From the NCBI GenBank assembly GCA_013822725.1, contig PNKX01000003.1, positions 124,001 through 188,000 on the forward strand: a stretch of 64,000 nucleotides of DNA. The letters run 5' to 3'. This document shows positions 9,139 to 18,070 of the stretch, piece by piece. The number at the start of each line of letters is the position of its first letter. The stretch's first letter is position 1. The translations under genes were made by a program, and so were the position numbers. Below the pieces are notes generated by a model that saw only the letters and a program-made list of their open reading frames with translations, was not told where the DNA came from and did not search any database. The stretch comes from Pirellula sp. (GTDB taxonomy: Bacteria > Planctomycetota > Planctomycetia > Pirellulales > Lacipirellulaceae).

Positions 9139-10149
9139 GTGGGACGTCGATCTTCCTCCACACGCTGGGCCGAATTCTCCGAGCCCGCCGAACTGCTGCC
9201 GTACGTCAACAAACGGCTCACGTTGAATCTGCTGATTCAAGGAGCAGCGGCGCACACGTTTATCACAGCCCATCACTTGGTTCGCGACGAACTCGACGCG
9301 CTGCAACCTGGGCTGACTGATCTCTACGATCGCGCCGTCGTCAGCATGCATCTGAACTACTGGATCGGAGACGTGGGCCTGACGTTCGGTCCGCCCTGGC
9401 GCTTCTGGGGCGCGATCCATCGTGAAACGCATCCGTTTCACCGCCACGCCTTGCTTGCCGCGCACGGAGGAATGCTTTCCCGCGAATCGAAGGCCTATCT
9501 CGTGGCGCGAGCTCGCAATAAACGCGTTATCAGCACGCCCGGGCCTCACTACGGCCAAAGCATCTTGTTCTTCATGAGTCTGATGCGGGCCGAGAACGAC
9601 ATCAAGGCCGAACTCGCCCCGCTGGCAATCCGCGCCGCCGCAACGATGTGGGGCATCGATGAAGATCGCCTCGACGGAAGCCTCACGCGCGACGCAGCGT
9701 TTGGTCGCATTCGCCAGCCTCGCACCAACCGCGGCGTGATGCTCCGCGCCGGTGCCATCGGCTGGGGCGGCGTCCAGCGACGTCACGATCAATTTGTCGT
9801 GGTCGCGAAGTCATGGTTCTGGCCATTGCTGTCGCACGAGCTGACCAAGGGCATCTGCGAACTCGTCTGCCTCCACGGCCTCTGCGAGCTCAGCAAGAAA
9901 GATTACGCCGCCGTCGTCGGGTATGCCGACCACATCGAGTACGAAATCCCGATGCTCCAAGCCGGCGCCGAACTTTGGCGACGTTTCCTCGCCGTTATCC
10001 CGCCCGGCCAGCGCCTGCCGCACACGCTGATGCACGTCGCACGGCTCGAACCCGACGCGCTGGAGTGGCTGATGATGAATGTGATCGAGGCGCCAGACGA
10101 AGCGAGATGTTCTTTAGAAGGACCTCCGTTCCGGCCCGACTCGTTATAG
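9139..10149 (+). CDS. Conserved hypothetical protein (336 aa), GTG start
   Basis: I do not recognise the family. The product is soluble, with no signal or TM segment. It has aromatic- and His-rich stretches (FGPPWRFWGAIHRETHPFHRHALL), a central MTAPGPHYGQ-like part, and LLSHELTKGICELVCLHGL, whose HELTKG resembles a helix carrying an HExxK pattern. The frame is consistent in codon use with neighbours and is bounded at the 3' end by a double-hairpin repeat. The GTG at 9139 is uncertain because the frame is open back to about 8947. Confidence 0.65.
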   Translation: MGRRSSSTRWAEFSEPAELLPYVNKRLTLNLLIQGAAAHTFITAHHLVRDELDALQPGLTDLYDRAVVSMHLNYWIGDVGLTFGPPWRFWGAIHRETHPFHRHALLAAHGGMLSRESKAYLVARARNKRVISTPGPHYGQSILFFMSLMRAENDIKAELAPLAIRAAATMWGIDEDRLDGSLTRDAAFGRIRQPRTNRGVMLRAGAIGWGGVQRRHDQFVVVAKSWFWPLLSHELTKGICELVCLHGLCELSKKDYAAVVGYADHIEYEIPMLQAGAELWRRFLAVIPPGQRLPHTLMHVARLEPDALEWLMMNVIEAPDEARCSLEGPPFRPDSL

Positions 10150-10232
10150 CCCCCGGCTTCGCCGGGAGGTCGGCCACCATGCCGGTAAACGTCGTCCCAC
10201 GTAGCGCTACTCCCCGGCGGAGCCGAGGGCTG
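10148..10232 (+). repeat. Double-hairpin repeat, copy A
   Basis: About 85 bases: a first hairpin CCCCCGGCTTCGCCGGGAGG, a linker containing CCATGCCGGTAAACGTCGTCC, and a second hairpin CCCCGGCGGAGCCGAGG ending in GGCTGA. It fills the gap between the convergent 336-aa gene and the VWA gene. It matches copies at 13181, 19415 and 34878 in the same orientation. Confidence 0.88.
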
Positions 10233-10248
10233 AAGATCTGCTCGTGGC

Positions 10249-11415
10249 CTAGTTAAGCGACGGCAACGCTTCCACCGGCCGCAGCGTCGGCGTGCCGCGC
10301 GACTTCTGCTCCTTTTCATGCGCCAACTCGCGCAGCGTGATGAACCGGTGCTGCCCCCCCGTGCCCTCCGCCAGCTGAATGAGCGAGCAAGTCTCGCGGA
10401 TCTCAAAGCAGAAGTGAACCACGTTGATCTTGATCTTCTCCTTCTTGCAATGCCGAATGAAGCGTCGCACGTCGCTCGGCGACAGATCGTCCTTCGCTTC
10501 GCCGTCGGTCATCAGAAAGATCATGTCAGGGTTGCACTGCAGTGCGTTTTCCAGCGCGATGACATGGTTCGTGTTCGCCTCCGCCTTCATGTTTTCGACG
10601 AACGTTTTAGCCAACTCTTTGTTCGAATAGCTCGCCGTGTACATCGTTGGCGAGCCGCCGAACATCACCGCGATATCGTTGTAAAACACGATCTGGAAGC
10701 GGCAGCCGTCGTTCAGATCGCCGATGCTGCGAATTAACTCGTTCTTCGCCGCTTCGAGCGGCGTGACCGTTAAGCTCCGACTGCCGTCGATGCCGTAGGT
10801 GAACACCGAGTTCATGCTTTGCGAACGATCGAAGGCGTACACAAAGTTTCCGCCTTCGCCCGCGAGGCCGAACATGCTTGTGTAGGCGTGCCCAGGACCC
10901 TTGCCGTTGCCGGTTCCCGTTCCTTCGCCGTCTCCATGGCCGCCGCCCGTACCATCCCCCGAACCGCCGTCGCCCGTACCGCTGCCGGCGATGGTTCCGC
11001 CGCTGGCGGCGAGGAGCGAACTCGCATCCATTCCCAGCGCTTCGCCGGTTGATTCGGCGGCAAAATCTCCCAAATTCGTGTCGGCGTTCTCGCTCAGCAA
11101 TTCGCCTTCGATCGGAACCTCCGCGGCGCCGATTGCTTCCTCGGCCATGTCGAGTTCCGATTCGATCGACTCGTCGAGCGGTTGCCCGAGCCCGTCGCCC
11201 CCGTTTCCGCCGCCTCCCGCATCGAACGACGTCAAGCCGGGATCAGCCTCGTAGTTGAGCGTCAGTTCGACGCCCTTCTCTTTGGGAACTGACTGGATGA
11301 GCAGCCCCAACAGCAACACGACTCCCATGTGGGTGATCAGCGAGACCAGCCACGACGGCAGCGACTCAATGTCGAACCAGACTCGTTCCGGCTGTATTGT
11401 CTCGGAGTCGTTCAT
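10249..11415 (-). CDS. VWA-domain protein with TonB/TolA-like membrane anchor
   Basis: The 388-aa protein is the last gene of the exbB-exbD-VWA operon. Residues 20-42 form one TM helix (SWLVSLITHMGVVLLLGLLI) with Ser25 and His29 in the S-x3-H spacing used by TonB and TolA to engage ExbBD/TolQR. A Gly/Asp/Glu-rich linker (about residues 60-180) follows. The C-terminal von Willebrand A domain starts at FVYAFDRSQSM, where DRSQS fits the DxSxS metal-site motif, and continues with FQIVFYND and MIFLMTDGEAKDD. There is no TonB C-terminal domain. I infer a periplasmic VWA domain coupled to proton motive force; the ligand is unknown. Confidence 0.85.
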   Translation of the reverse strand: MNDSETIQPERVWFDIESLPSWLVSLITHMGVVLLLGLLIQSVPKEKGVELTLNYEADPGLTSFDAGGGGNGGDGLGQPLDESIESELDMAEEAIGAAEVPIEGELLSENADTNLGDFAAESTGEALGMDASSLLAASGGTIAGSGTGDGGSGDGTGGGHGDGEGTGTGNGKGPGHAYTSMFGLAGEGGNFVYAFDRSQSMNSVFTYGIDGSRSLTVTPLEAAKNELIRSIGDLNDGCRFQIVFYNDIAVMFGGSPTMYTASYSNKELAKTFVENMKAEANTNHVIALENALQCNPDMIFLMTDGEAKDDLSPSDVRRFIRHCKKEKIKINVVHFCFEIRETCSLIQLAEGTGGQHRFITLRELAHEKEQKSRGTPTLRPVEALPSLN

Positions 11416-11444
11416 TGATCGGTAACTTCGTTTCCAGAGAACGC

Positions 11445-11885
11445 TTATTGCACGTGCTTCGTATCGACGGCGATTTTCTTCAGGCCAAGTCCGTGCAGCA
11501 GGTCCATCACGCGGATCACTTCGCCGTAGGCGATGCCTCGATCAGCGGCCAGATTCACCCGCTGATCGTCTCGTGCCAAACCGAGATCTTCAACCAGCTT
11601 CTTCAGCTCCGCATCGTTGGTTTGCCGGTCGTTCATGAAAATCTGAACTTTACCGTCATCGCTTCGACGCACGGAAACCGTGATTGGCGGCAATTCGCTG
11701 GCAGGAGCAACCGATCCTGAAGTCGGCAGATCAACCTTGATCGGTGCCGAAGCGACGATCGCGGGGACCGTGATCATGAACACGATCAACAGCACCAACA
11801 CGACGTCGACCAACGGCGTCACGTTGATGTCGCTCATCACCACATCGTCTTCGTCGGAGAATCCGGAACCAGTCGATGCGCCCAT
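11445..11885 (-). CDS. exbD: ExbD/TolR-family biopolymer transport protein
   Basis: The 146-aa protein has a short acidic cytoplasmic N-terminus, one TM helix in VMSDINVTPLVDVVLVLL, and a periplasmic domain ending GLKKIAVDTKHVQ. Asp27 in the helix is the proton-carrying residue conserved in ExbD/TolR. The ATG at 11885 with GGGAC upstream is preferred to the in-frame TTG at 11900. It stands 72 bases after exbB and 29 before the VWA gene, so the three are surely one operon. Whether it should be called ExbD or TolR cannot be decided; no Tol-Pal gene is nearby. Confidence 0.9.
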   Translation of the reverse strand: MGASTGSGFSDEDDVVMSDINVTPLVDVVLVLLIVFMITVPAIVASAPIKVDLPTSGSVAPASELPPITVSVRRSDDGKVQIFMNDRQTNDAELKKLVEDLGLARDDQRVNLAADRGIAYGEVIRVMDLLHGLGLKKIAVDTKHVQ

Positions 11886-11957
11886 AATGTTAAGTCCCAA
11901 AACCGGGGTAATGGATGTTATCGGGAACGAAAACGTCGACCGTCGCCTCCCTGGCGA

Positions 11958-12641
11958 CTACCGCCCGGCGCCGACGGGGGGCGCCAACGGAGCCTCGCCC
12001 GGCAACGGCTTGCGGGTTTCGACGCGAACGTTCGCCAACACCATGTGAGCGAGCGAATCGACGTTCGCCATCGTGTTGCGGACGCGTCGTTGAAGCAAAT
12101 TGAACGCCACCACCGCCGGGATGGCGACGAACAAACCGACGGCCGTCGCGACGAGGGCTTCGAACACGCCCGCCATCACCGCGTTCGGATCGCCGGTCCC
12201 CGACCCGCCGCCTGCCAGGTCATGGGCCGCTTTCACGATGCCAAGCACCGTACCCAGCAACCCGATGAACGGGGCGTTGCTGCCGATCGTCGCGAGGATT
12301 GATAGCCGGGCGTCCACCACCGGTCGCATGCGCGCCTTCGCCGCCAACATCGCTTCTCCGCAGGCAGTCGCGCCGCGACGCAGCGCCGGAAGCCCCGCCG
12401 CGATGACCGCGCATTCAATCGCTTCAGAACCCTTCACCAAATCAAAGGCACCGCGCACGTCCCCCGCCTGCAACGCCTTTTCCAGTTCCTCGCCCAGCGC
12501 ATCGGCGTCGATGCGGCGCACATAGAAGTAAATACAGCGGTCGACTATGAGCGCCACGCTGATGACGCTCAGCAGCACCAAGATCCACAGCACCCATTCG
12601 GCGCCGACTAGCGTCAGTCTTAGTAGTAACGAAGTTAGCAT
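11958..12641 (-). CDS. exbB: ExbB/TolQ/MotA-family proton channel protein
   Basis: The 227-aa protein has three TM helices in the ExbB/TolQ layout: helix 1 near residues 14-34 (VLWILVLLSVISVALIVD), a long cytoplasmic loop, and helices 2 and 3 in the conserved MotA/TolQ/ExbB core LATIGSNAPFIGLLGTVLGI and EALVATAVGLFVAIPAVVAF. ExbB pentamers surround ExbD dimers and convert proton flow into motion of a TonB-type partner. The ATG at 12641 starts the operon; its promoter must lie in 12642-12950. Confidence 0.92.
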   Translation of the reverse strand: MLTSLLLRLTLVGAEWVLWILVLLSVISVALIVDRCIYFYVRRIDADALGEELEKALQAGDVRGAFDLVKGSEAIECAVIAAGLPALRRGATACGEAMLAAKARMRPVVDARLSILATIGSNAPFIGLLGTVLGIVKAAHDLAGGGSGTGDPNAVMAGVFEALVATAVGLFVAIPAVVAFNLLQRRVRNTMANVDSLAHMVLANVRVETRKPLPGEAPLAPPVGAGR

Positions 12642-13180
12642 AACGACAGACCTCTCCCGATTCGGGCGCCGCGAGACGACATCGCCTCGTCAGAAGCTTC
12701 TCTGTTCCTGGCGGCGATTCGCGGCCGCCCTTCGATCACTCGCTCAGTCATTAGAACGGATCGGGCAGGGCCTCCCAAATCGGAAAGCAAATCCGCTCCC
12801 CAGTCAGACCTCTACTCTGCGGTCTCGTTCAATTCCTTGATCAACGTTCCGGATTGATCAGGAAAAACGAACGCGGCCTCACGAGAGAAGGCAAGCACGC
12901 GACGACGGCCCGAAAACGACCAATCGAGCCAATCAGCCGCAGCTATGCTCGCATTTTAGTCGTGGCCGAAGAAGGCGGCAAACGAATTCGCCCGGCCGGC
13001 GGAACCTGGAAATTGGCTTGAAAGTACAACCTGCACAGGTTGCAGGACCAGCATGACTGGGAGCAGAAAACCGCTCGTTGGGGAGTGACGCGAAGGGCTA
13101 GCCGACAGCGTCGAAGGACGTCAGGCAAGCGGTAGACCGCATTCGGAAGAAGGCTAAGAGCGCGACGCTTCGTTACAGCA
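12642..13180. other. Intergenic region upstream of exbB
   Basis: About 540 bases between the exbB start and a double-hairpin repeat. It is expected to carry the exbB promoter, but I can name no -35/-10 or sigma-54 match. A short palindrome AACCTGCACAGGTTGCAGG lies near 13029. No frame looks coding. Confidence 0.5.
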
Positions 13181-13269
13181 ACCGACCCCCTGGCTCCGCC
13201 AGGGGGTCGGTTGCCATACCGGCAGGCGTCGTCCCGCGTCGTGCTACCCCCCGGCGGAGCCGGGGGCTG
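13181..13269 (+). repeat. Double-hairpin repeat, copy B
   Basis: First hairpin ACCCCCTGGCTCCGCCAGGGGG, here with a longer stem (ACCGACC...GGTCGGT), the linker CCATACCGGCAGGCGTCGTC, and a second hairpin CCCCCCGGCGGAGCCGGGGG. It lies 19 bases past the stop of the PEP-CTERM gene, where it could form a terminator-like or mRNA-protecting structure. Confidence 0.9.
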
Positions 13270-13287
13270 GACCAACGTCCTTGTTGC

Positions 13288-15906
13288 TCACGATCGCTTA
13301 CGCACCAACGACGCCAAGGGAATCAGCCCCCCGAGAGCGAGCAACAGGGCGCCCGGTTCGGGAACGGCCCCAGCCGTGGGAGTAGAGGTCGGCTGCCCCA
13401 ACCCGCGCTGCCACGCCATGAAATCGGCCCCGTCAACGTCACCGTCGCCGTCGGCGTCGCCTTGTGCTTTGGTGGCGCCATTGGTCTTGCCGAATCCCGA
13501 CTTCCAGCCATTCAGGTCATTGGAGTCAACGAATCCGTTGCCGTCAAAGTCGCCGTTCACCGTCGGCGCGACGACTCGCAAAGTGCCGTTCTGATACAAC
13601 TGCGACGTATCCCACGCCCGTCCTGGCAGCGCCGGTAGAGACAGGCTTGAGAACTGCCCGTTCAGCGAACCCCAATTGAGGATGTCGAACGTCTGCCCGA
13701 TCGAAGGCGTGAAACCATTGATCAGCGAAACCTCAAGCGCGCTTTCGGTCGACAGATTGCCGGCGATGTTCAGCGCGTCGTACATCGAGCCGCGCGCCGT
13801 GCCACCCAACTCAATCTTCAGCGTCGCCGCCGGACCAAGCACGACGTTGCCGCCGTACGGCACCAGCGCAGGACTGTTGCCCGGGATGATCGCACCGAAG
13901 TACTCAACCGTGCCGCCGCCAGTGAAACTGCCGCCGCCGGTTTGGGTGCCTAGAAAAACGGTCGTCGACCCAGTCGAGGTGAGAACCGTGCCGTTGTTGA
14001 CAAAATCGCCGTAGAAACTCGACGTCGAGTTGCCAACCGTCGAAACCTGACCGCCCGGGCTATTGGTGACGTCGCCCAGAAAGTCGGTGTTGCCGCCGCT
14101 GAACGCCAAGAAGCCGGCATTGGTCAGGCCCGCGCCGCCGGCGATGATCGTCCCGCGCCCGGAGATGCCGCCCGTTGTCGCGACGTTCGTCACGGGCTGG
14201 GTGAACTCGATGATTCCGCCCAGCAAGCTGATGTTGCCGGCGTTGCTATTCAGCGCGCCAACGTAGCGCTGCTTATCTCCTTCCAGCAGCCGAATCGTAC
14301 CGGTCGGCTGATTATCGAGACTTGCCTCAACCGTCCCCGAGCCGACGATGCGGCCGAGGTTGGTCAACGTCGGGGCCACGATCGAACTTCCCAGGTTCAC
14401 GAGTTGAACCTCGGCGCCAGCCGCGTTGTTGAACGCCGTGTCGGCCTTGATCGTCGCGCTGTCGATGGCCAATGTGCCTGCGGCATTGTTAAACGTGCCT
14501 GGCAGTTGAAGATTAGTACGACGGATCATCGTACCGCTGCCTGCTTTTTCCAGCGTCCCTGTCCCGACAATCTCGCCGCGAAACTGGAAGTCGAGCGTCG
14601 AGGAGCTGCCCACGGCCAATGTGCCGCCTGCGTCGAGAGCGAGAACGCCCTGACCGGATAGTTCGGCGACCGTTTGTTTGAACGTGCTCGTCAGGAACGT
14701 TCCAGAGGCTTCGATCGAGAGTTTGGCGCTTGGCGACAACGCTTCGTTGGCGCCCAGTCGTGCCGAACCCGGCTGAACTCCGGCGGTATTAACGCCGACT
14801 TGCAGATCGCGGTTCAAGACGTAGCTCAGCCGCGTCCCTAGATTGGCGCCGATGCCGTTGATCGTGATCGGCTGGCCGTTCAGGACGATGTTGTAACCAG
14901 TCACGACGGGCAGCGTAGGCCGCATGACAATTTCGCCCGCTCCGCCAACGCCGCCGTTCACCACCGTGCCCCCTGTGGCCTGCAGATTCGCGCCGAGAAA
15001 CGTCGGTTCGATCGGCGTCGCGGGCGCATTCGGATCGGCGCCCTGCAAACCGTCGATGATAATCTTCCCGCCGCCGCCGCCGCCGCCGTTGAAGTTCGAA
15101 GCTCCCCCGCCATTGGCCGAGAAGGTTTGCGTGGGAAGCAGAGTGACTTGCTTGCCGTGAATGTAGATCAACCCGCCGGCTCCGCCGCCACCAAAAGCCG
15201 CACCGCCTACGCCGTTTCCGCTCGCGGCGTTTCCGCCGTTGGCTGTGATCGAGGCCGAGGCGCCGAAAGAGATCGCATTCACCGCTCCGATTTCCAGACC
15301 GCCGCCGCCACCGCCGCCGCCGCCGAAACTGCTGCCGCCGCCACCGCTGCCGCCGACCAAGAGATTGGTCACATTCACGGCGCCGCCGGCGCCGCCGTTG
15401 AGGCCGGTTCCGCCGGCGCCCGCATTACCGCCGCCGCCGCCCGAGGTTCCAGTGCCGCCGCCGTTGGCGCCGCCGCCGGCAAATCCTTTCGACCCGCCCG
15501 CACTGCCGCCGACGCCGCCTAATCCGCCCGTGGCCGAAGCGCCCGGCTTGCCGTTGATGTTAATCGGGAGCGCGGTGATGTTCTGATGCGACAGAATGGC
15601 GACCGGGTTCGTGCCGTTGATGTTTAGCGCCGTCGCCAAGCCCCCCAAGTTAATGTTCGTGAACGTGAACACCGCGATGTCAGGCCCGCCGCCTTGCGGC
15701 GTCATCACCGCGTTGTAGACGGTCGTTCCATAGGTGAACGTCCCGCCGGTAGGCGTCGTCACGATGTTGGCCGTTGCCGTTCCGGTCAGAATTGGGCTCA
15801 GCCCCTGTCCGCTATCCAGCGGGGCGTAGCTCAACGGGTTGAGTTGGGCCAACGCCAAACTGGGACACATCACCATGACGGCAAGTGAAGCGACGATCCT
15901 TCGCAT
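13288..15906 (-). CDS. Exported glycine-rich beta-repeat protein with dockerin-like and PEP-CTERM ends
   Basis: The 872-aa product starts with a signal peptide (MRRIVASLAVMVMCPSLALAQ); GGAGAG precedes the ATG at 15906. A glycine-rich block (GGGGGG-type runs, encoded by about 15040-15540) is followed by beta-strand repeats rich in Asn, Thr and Gly, as in autotransporter-type passenger regions. Near the end are two calcium-loop motifs, GDFDGNGFVDSNDL and GDADGDGDVDGADF, a dockerin-like pair common in planctomycete surface proteins. The tail VPEPGALLLALGG plus a TM and Arg/Lys end is a PEP-CTERM sorting signal, which calls for an exosortase encoded elsewhere. Function is likely cell-surface or extracellular matrix structure. 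Confidence 0.85.
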   Translation of the reverse strand: MRRIVASLAVMVMCPSLALAQLNPLSYAPLDSGQGLSPILTGTATANIVTTPTGGTFTYGTTVYNAVMTPQGGGPDIAVFTFTNINLGGLATALNINGTNPVAILSHQNITALPININGKPGASATGGLGGVGGSAGGSKGFAGGGANGGGTGTSGGGGGNAGAGGTGLNGGAGGAVNVTNLLVGGSGGGGSSFGGGGGGGGGLEIGAVNAISFGASASITANGGNAASGNGVGGAAFGGGGAGGLIYIHGKQVTLLPTQTFSANGGGASNFNGGGGGGGKIIIDGLQGADPNAPATPIEPTFLGANLQATGGTVVNGGVGGAGEIVMRPTLPVVTGYNIVLNGQPITINGIGANLGTRLSYVLNRDLQVGVNTAGVQPGSARLGANEALSPSAKLSIEASGTFLTSTFKQTVAELSGQGVLALDAGGTLAVGSSSTLDFQFRGEIVGTGTLEKAGSGTMIRRTNLQLPGTFNNAAGTLAIDSATIKADTAFNNAAGAEVQLVNLGSSIVAPTLTNLGRIVGSGTVEASLDNQPTGTIRLLEGDKQRYVGALNSNAGNISLLGGIIEFTQPVTNVATTGGISGRGTIIAGGAGLTNAGFLAFSGGNTDFLGDVTNSPGGQVSTVGNSTSSFYGDFVNNGTVLTSTGSTTVFLGTQTGGGSFTGGGTVEYFGAIIPGNSPALVPYGGNVVLGPAATLKIELGGTARGSMYDALNIAGNLSTESALEVSLINGFTPSIGQTFDILNWGSLNGQFSSLSLPALPGRAWDTSQLYQNGTLRVVAPTVNGDFDGNGFVDSNDLNGWKSGFGKTNGATKAQGDADGDGDVDGADFMAWQRGLGQPTSTPTAGAVPEPGALLLALGGLIPLASLVRKRS

Positions 15907-16019
15907 GATCTCTCCGAGATAACTTGCAATGCGCGCACGGTCTTCCATGAACCGAGCAATTTCTTACCAAGATGCCGAGAATCGGCCTAGAGGAATTAGG
16001 CAAGCGGCGAGGTTAAGAA

Positions 16020-16235
16020 TCAACCGCCAAGGGCGCCAAGAGCGCCAAGGAATGCGGGGAGAAACTGAACCACAACGGCGCCATGGGCACGATGGAAGAA
16101 AAGATGAAGACTATGGAACCGCCGATAAACGCGGATGAACGCAGATAGTTCTTAATTGGCGTTAATCTGCGTTCATCCGCGGTTCCAACATTCTTTGTAT
16201 TTCCTTGGCGCACTTGGCGTCCTTGGCGGTTCAAA
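16020..16235. repeat. Degenerate heptad repeat, inverted pair
   Basis: The left side reads ACCGCCAAGGGCGCCAAGAG; the right side reads CCTTGGCGCACTTGGCGTCC followed by TTGGCGGTT. In between, GCGGATGAACGCAGAT and ATCTGCGTTCATCCGC form a perfect internal inverted repeat. It fills most of the gap between the PEP-CTERM gene start and arfB; no gene is seen in 15907-16269. Confidence 0.8.
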
Positions 16236-16269
16236 TTGAACAACCCGACGCCCTTGCTAGCACTCCTTG

Positions 16270-16698
16270 CTACGAATCAAACCCGCCGCGTCGCTGCTGC
16301 TTCTTCTCCGAGTTCCGCTGCTTCGACTGAATTCGTCGCTCCACCGCCCCGCGCGACGGCCGCGTCTTCACCCGCCGTGTCGGCGCTTTCGCCACCGACA
16401 GAATCATCGCCCGCAACCGCTCGTAGCAGGCCGTCAAATTTCGCGGCTGTTCCCGATGCTCGTCGGCGGCGATCACGATCTCGCCGTCATTCGTCACGCG
16501 ATTGCCAAAGTGCGCCAGGAACCGCTGTCGCACCGCCGCGGGCAGGCTCGGCGAATCGAGGACTCGCCAGCGGAGAGTCGCCTTCGAGTTCACCTTGTTG
16601 ACGTTCTGACCGCCCGGTCCCGCGCTGCGAGCGTACGAGATGCCGAATTCGGTCGCGGGAATCGTAATCCCTGCATTTACAATCAGCGGACGGGCCAT
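16270..16698 (-). CDS. arfB: Alternative ribosome-rescue factor ArfB (GGQ peptidyl-tRNA hydrolase)
   Basis: ArfB releases peptides from ribosomes stalled at mRNA ends. The 142-aa protein has the GGQ loop at residues 29-31 in SYARSAGPGGQNVNKVNSK, the release-factor catalytic fold through about residue 105, and the basic C-terminal tail (TRPSRGAVERRIQSKQRNSEKKQQRR) that enters the empty mRNA channel in ArfB/YaeJ. Length and tail match ArfB rather than RF1/RF2. It starts 9 bases after the stop of the TIM-barrel gene and is probably co-transcribed with it. Confidence 0.92.
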   Translation of the reverse strand: MARPLIVNAGITIPATEFGISYARSAGPGGQNVNKVNSKATLRWRVLDSPSLPAAVRQRFLAHFGNRVTNDGEIVIAADEHREQPRNLTACYERLRAMILSVAKAPTRRVKTRPSRGAVERRIQSKQRNSEKKQQRRGGFDS

Positions 16699-16706
16699 CG
16701 GCGAAC

Positions 16707-17531
16707 CTAACTCCGCTCGCCGCTGACCGGCGCCAGCACTCGCTCGAAGTAGTCGAGCGAAGCGGTGAGAACGTTTTCGTACTCGCTCTCGTCGAGTTGG
16801 CTGTCAATCAACTCGACGTCGAAGTCGCCCGTGTATCCGGCGTCGACGAGCCCCCGCACGATTTCCGCCAAATGGAGCCGCCCTTCGCCGAGCCGCCGCC
16901 GGTGCTGGTCGAGCGCGTGCGCCTCGACGCGATCAGCCAGATGAACCACGCCAATATGGGGCGCCAATTCCGGTAAATTCGCCAGCACCGCCTGATCGTG
17001 ACCGAAATGATAGGTGTCGAACACCAACTTCAAGAACGGCGTGCGATAACTTTCGACCAAGGCAACGGTTGATTCCACGTCGGTCAAAAACGTCCAATCG
17101 GCGGCGCACGCGGCGTGCATCGGTTCGATCGCGAGCGCCACTTCGACGTCGGCGGCGTACTCGAGCAACTGATCAAGCGCGCCGCGTAACAGCCGTTCCG
17201 CCTGCCGGTAAATATGAAAATTTCGCCCGCCAGGATAAATGACGAGGCAACCGGCCCCGAGCGCCCCCGCCAACCGAATCGCTTGGATGGCGTCCTGGAT
17301 GCTCTCTTCCGGGGTGCGGCCGCAACTCCCCGTGAAGCCGCCGGCCCACAAGAGGTTCGTCACACGCAGCCCCGACTCGGCGATCAAATCAACGGCCGCC
17401 TCTTCGCCGTAGTCCGCCAGCTTCTGCCGCCAGACGCCGATTCCCTCGTACCCCGCCGCGGCGTAACGACGGATATCTTCCTCAAGCGGCCAACGATACG
17501 TCGTGAGCTCATTCATCGACAGCGTAGGCAT
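16707..17531 (-). CDS. Sugar phosphate isomerase/epimerase-type TIM-barrel protein
   Basis: The 274-aa protein belongs to the xylose isomerase-like TIM-barrel superfamily. Marks are YAAAGYEGIGVWR near the start, LVIYPGGRNF, VEVALAIEPMH (metal-binding Glu), LKLVFDTYHFGHD (Asp and His ligands), IGVVHLADR (His) and DFDVELI near the end (Glu). Such enzymes interconvert keto-sugars or inositols through a divalent metal; the substrate is open. ATG 17531 was chosen over ATG 17579, without a decisive ribosome site. arfB follows directly. Confidence 0.82.
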   Translation of the reverse strand: MPTLSMNELTTYRWPLEEDIRRYAAAGYEGIGVWRQKLADYGEEAAVDLIAESGLRVTNLLWAGGFTGSCGRTPEESIQDAIQAIRLAGALGAGCLVIYPGGRNFHIYRQAERLLRGALDQLLEYAADVEVALAIEPMHAACAADWTFLTDVESTVALVESYRTPFLKLVFDTYHFGHDQAVLANLPELAPHIGVVHLADRVEAHALDQHRRRLGEGRLHLAEIVRGLVDAGYTGDFDVELIDSQLDESEYENVLTASLDYFERVLAPVSGERS

Positions 17532-18070
17532 AACGCGCGATCTCGCGAAGGATCTTGCAATGGACAAGGTGGACTCCATTCACGCGTCACTTGATTAGGG
17601 ACGCCGTCACCATCTCGATGCCGTGCCGAGTATGCGTCATCGTCGCGCGCATGTAAAGCAGTTGACAAGATCAGTGCTGCGCCACTTCGTCGAAGCGCCG
17701 CGCGGCGCGGCGAAGCCCGTCGCCGACGCCCCGCGGCGCGATTCGTGCTACCCATGACTGGGCAAAGCCTCGGACCGATGCGCCCAGCGATCACGCCCCG
17801 AAATCGCCGAAATCAGCTAGCGGCGCGACGATGCACTGCCTGCGCCGTTTGCCCCTGCTCGCGCCCAAAATCCCTATTTCCCGCGAATTCTGTTGCCCGC
17901 GCCGTTGAACCTGATATCGTTTAGGAATCGGGCGGCATGCGTCGGGGGACGCAGCCGCTCGCGGCGCTAGCCGCAACGAGCCGCTGGTACTGCGTACAGC
18001 ATTTGCTCTGCAACAATTGATCTGCAACTTGACCAAGCGCTTCCCCGGCGGCGGAAGGCAACTTCGTGCG
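17532..18070. other. Divergent intergenic region
   Basis: About 540 bases between the divergent TIM-barrel and NarL-type regulator genes. It should hold both promoters. A GC-rich self-complementary stretch (GCGCCGCGCGGCGCGGCG) lies near 17693-17710. Nothing else could be named. Confidence 0.45.

Noticed and set aside
15127..15586. Plus-strand Pro- and Ala-rich frames opposite the glycine-rich block
   Set aside because: They are the antisense of GGC/GGN repeats in the exported protein gene and have no independent evidence.
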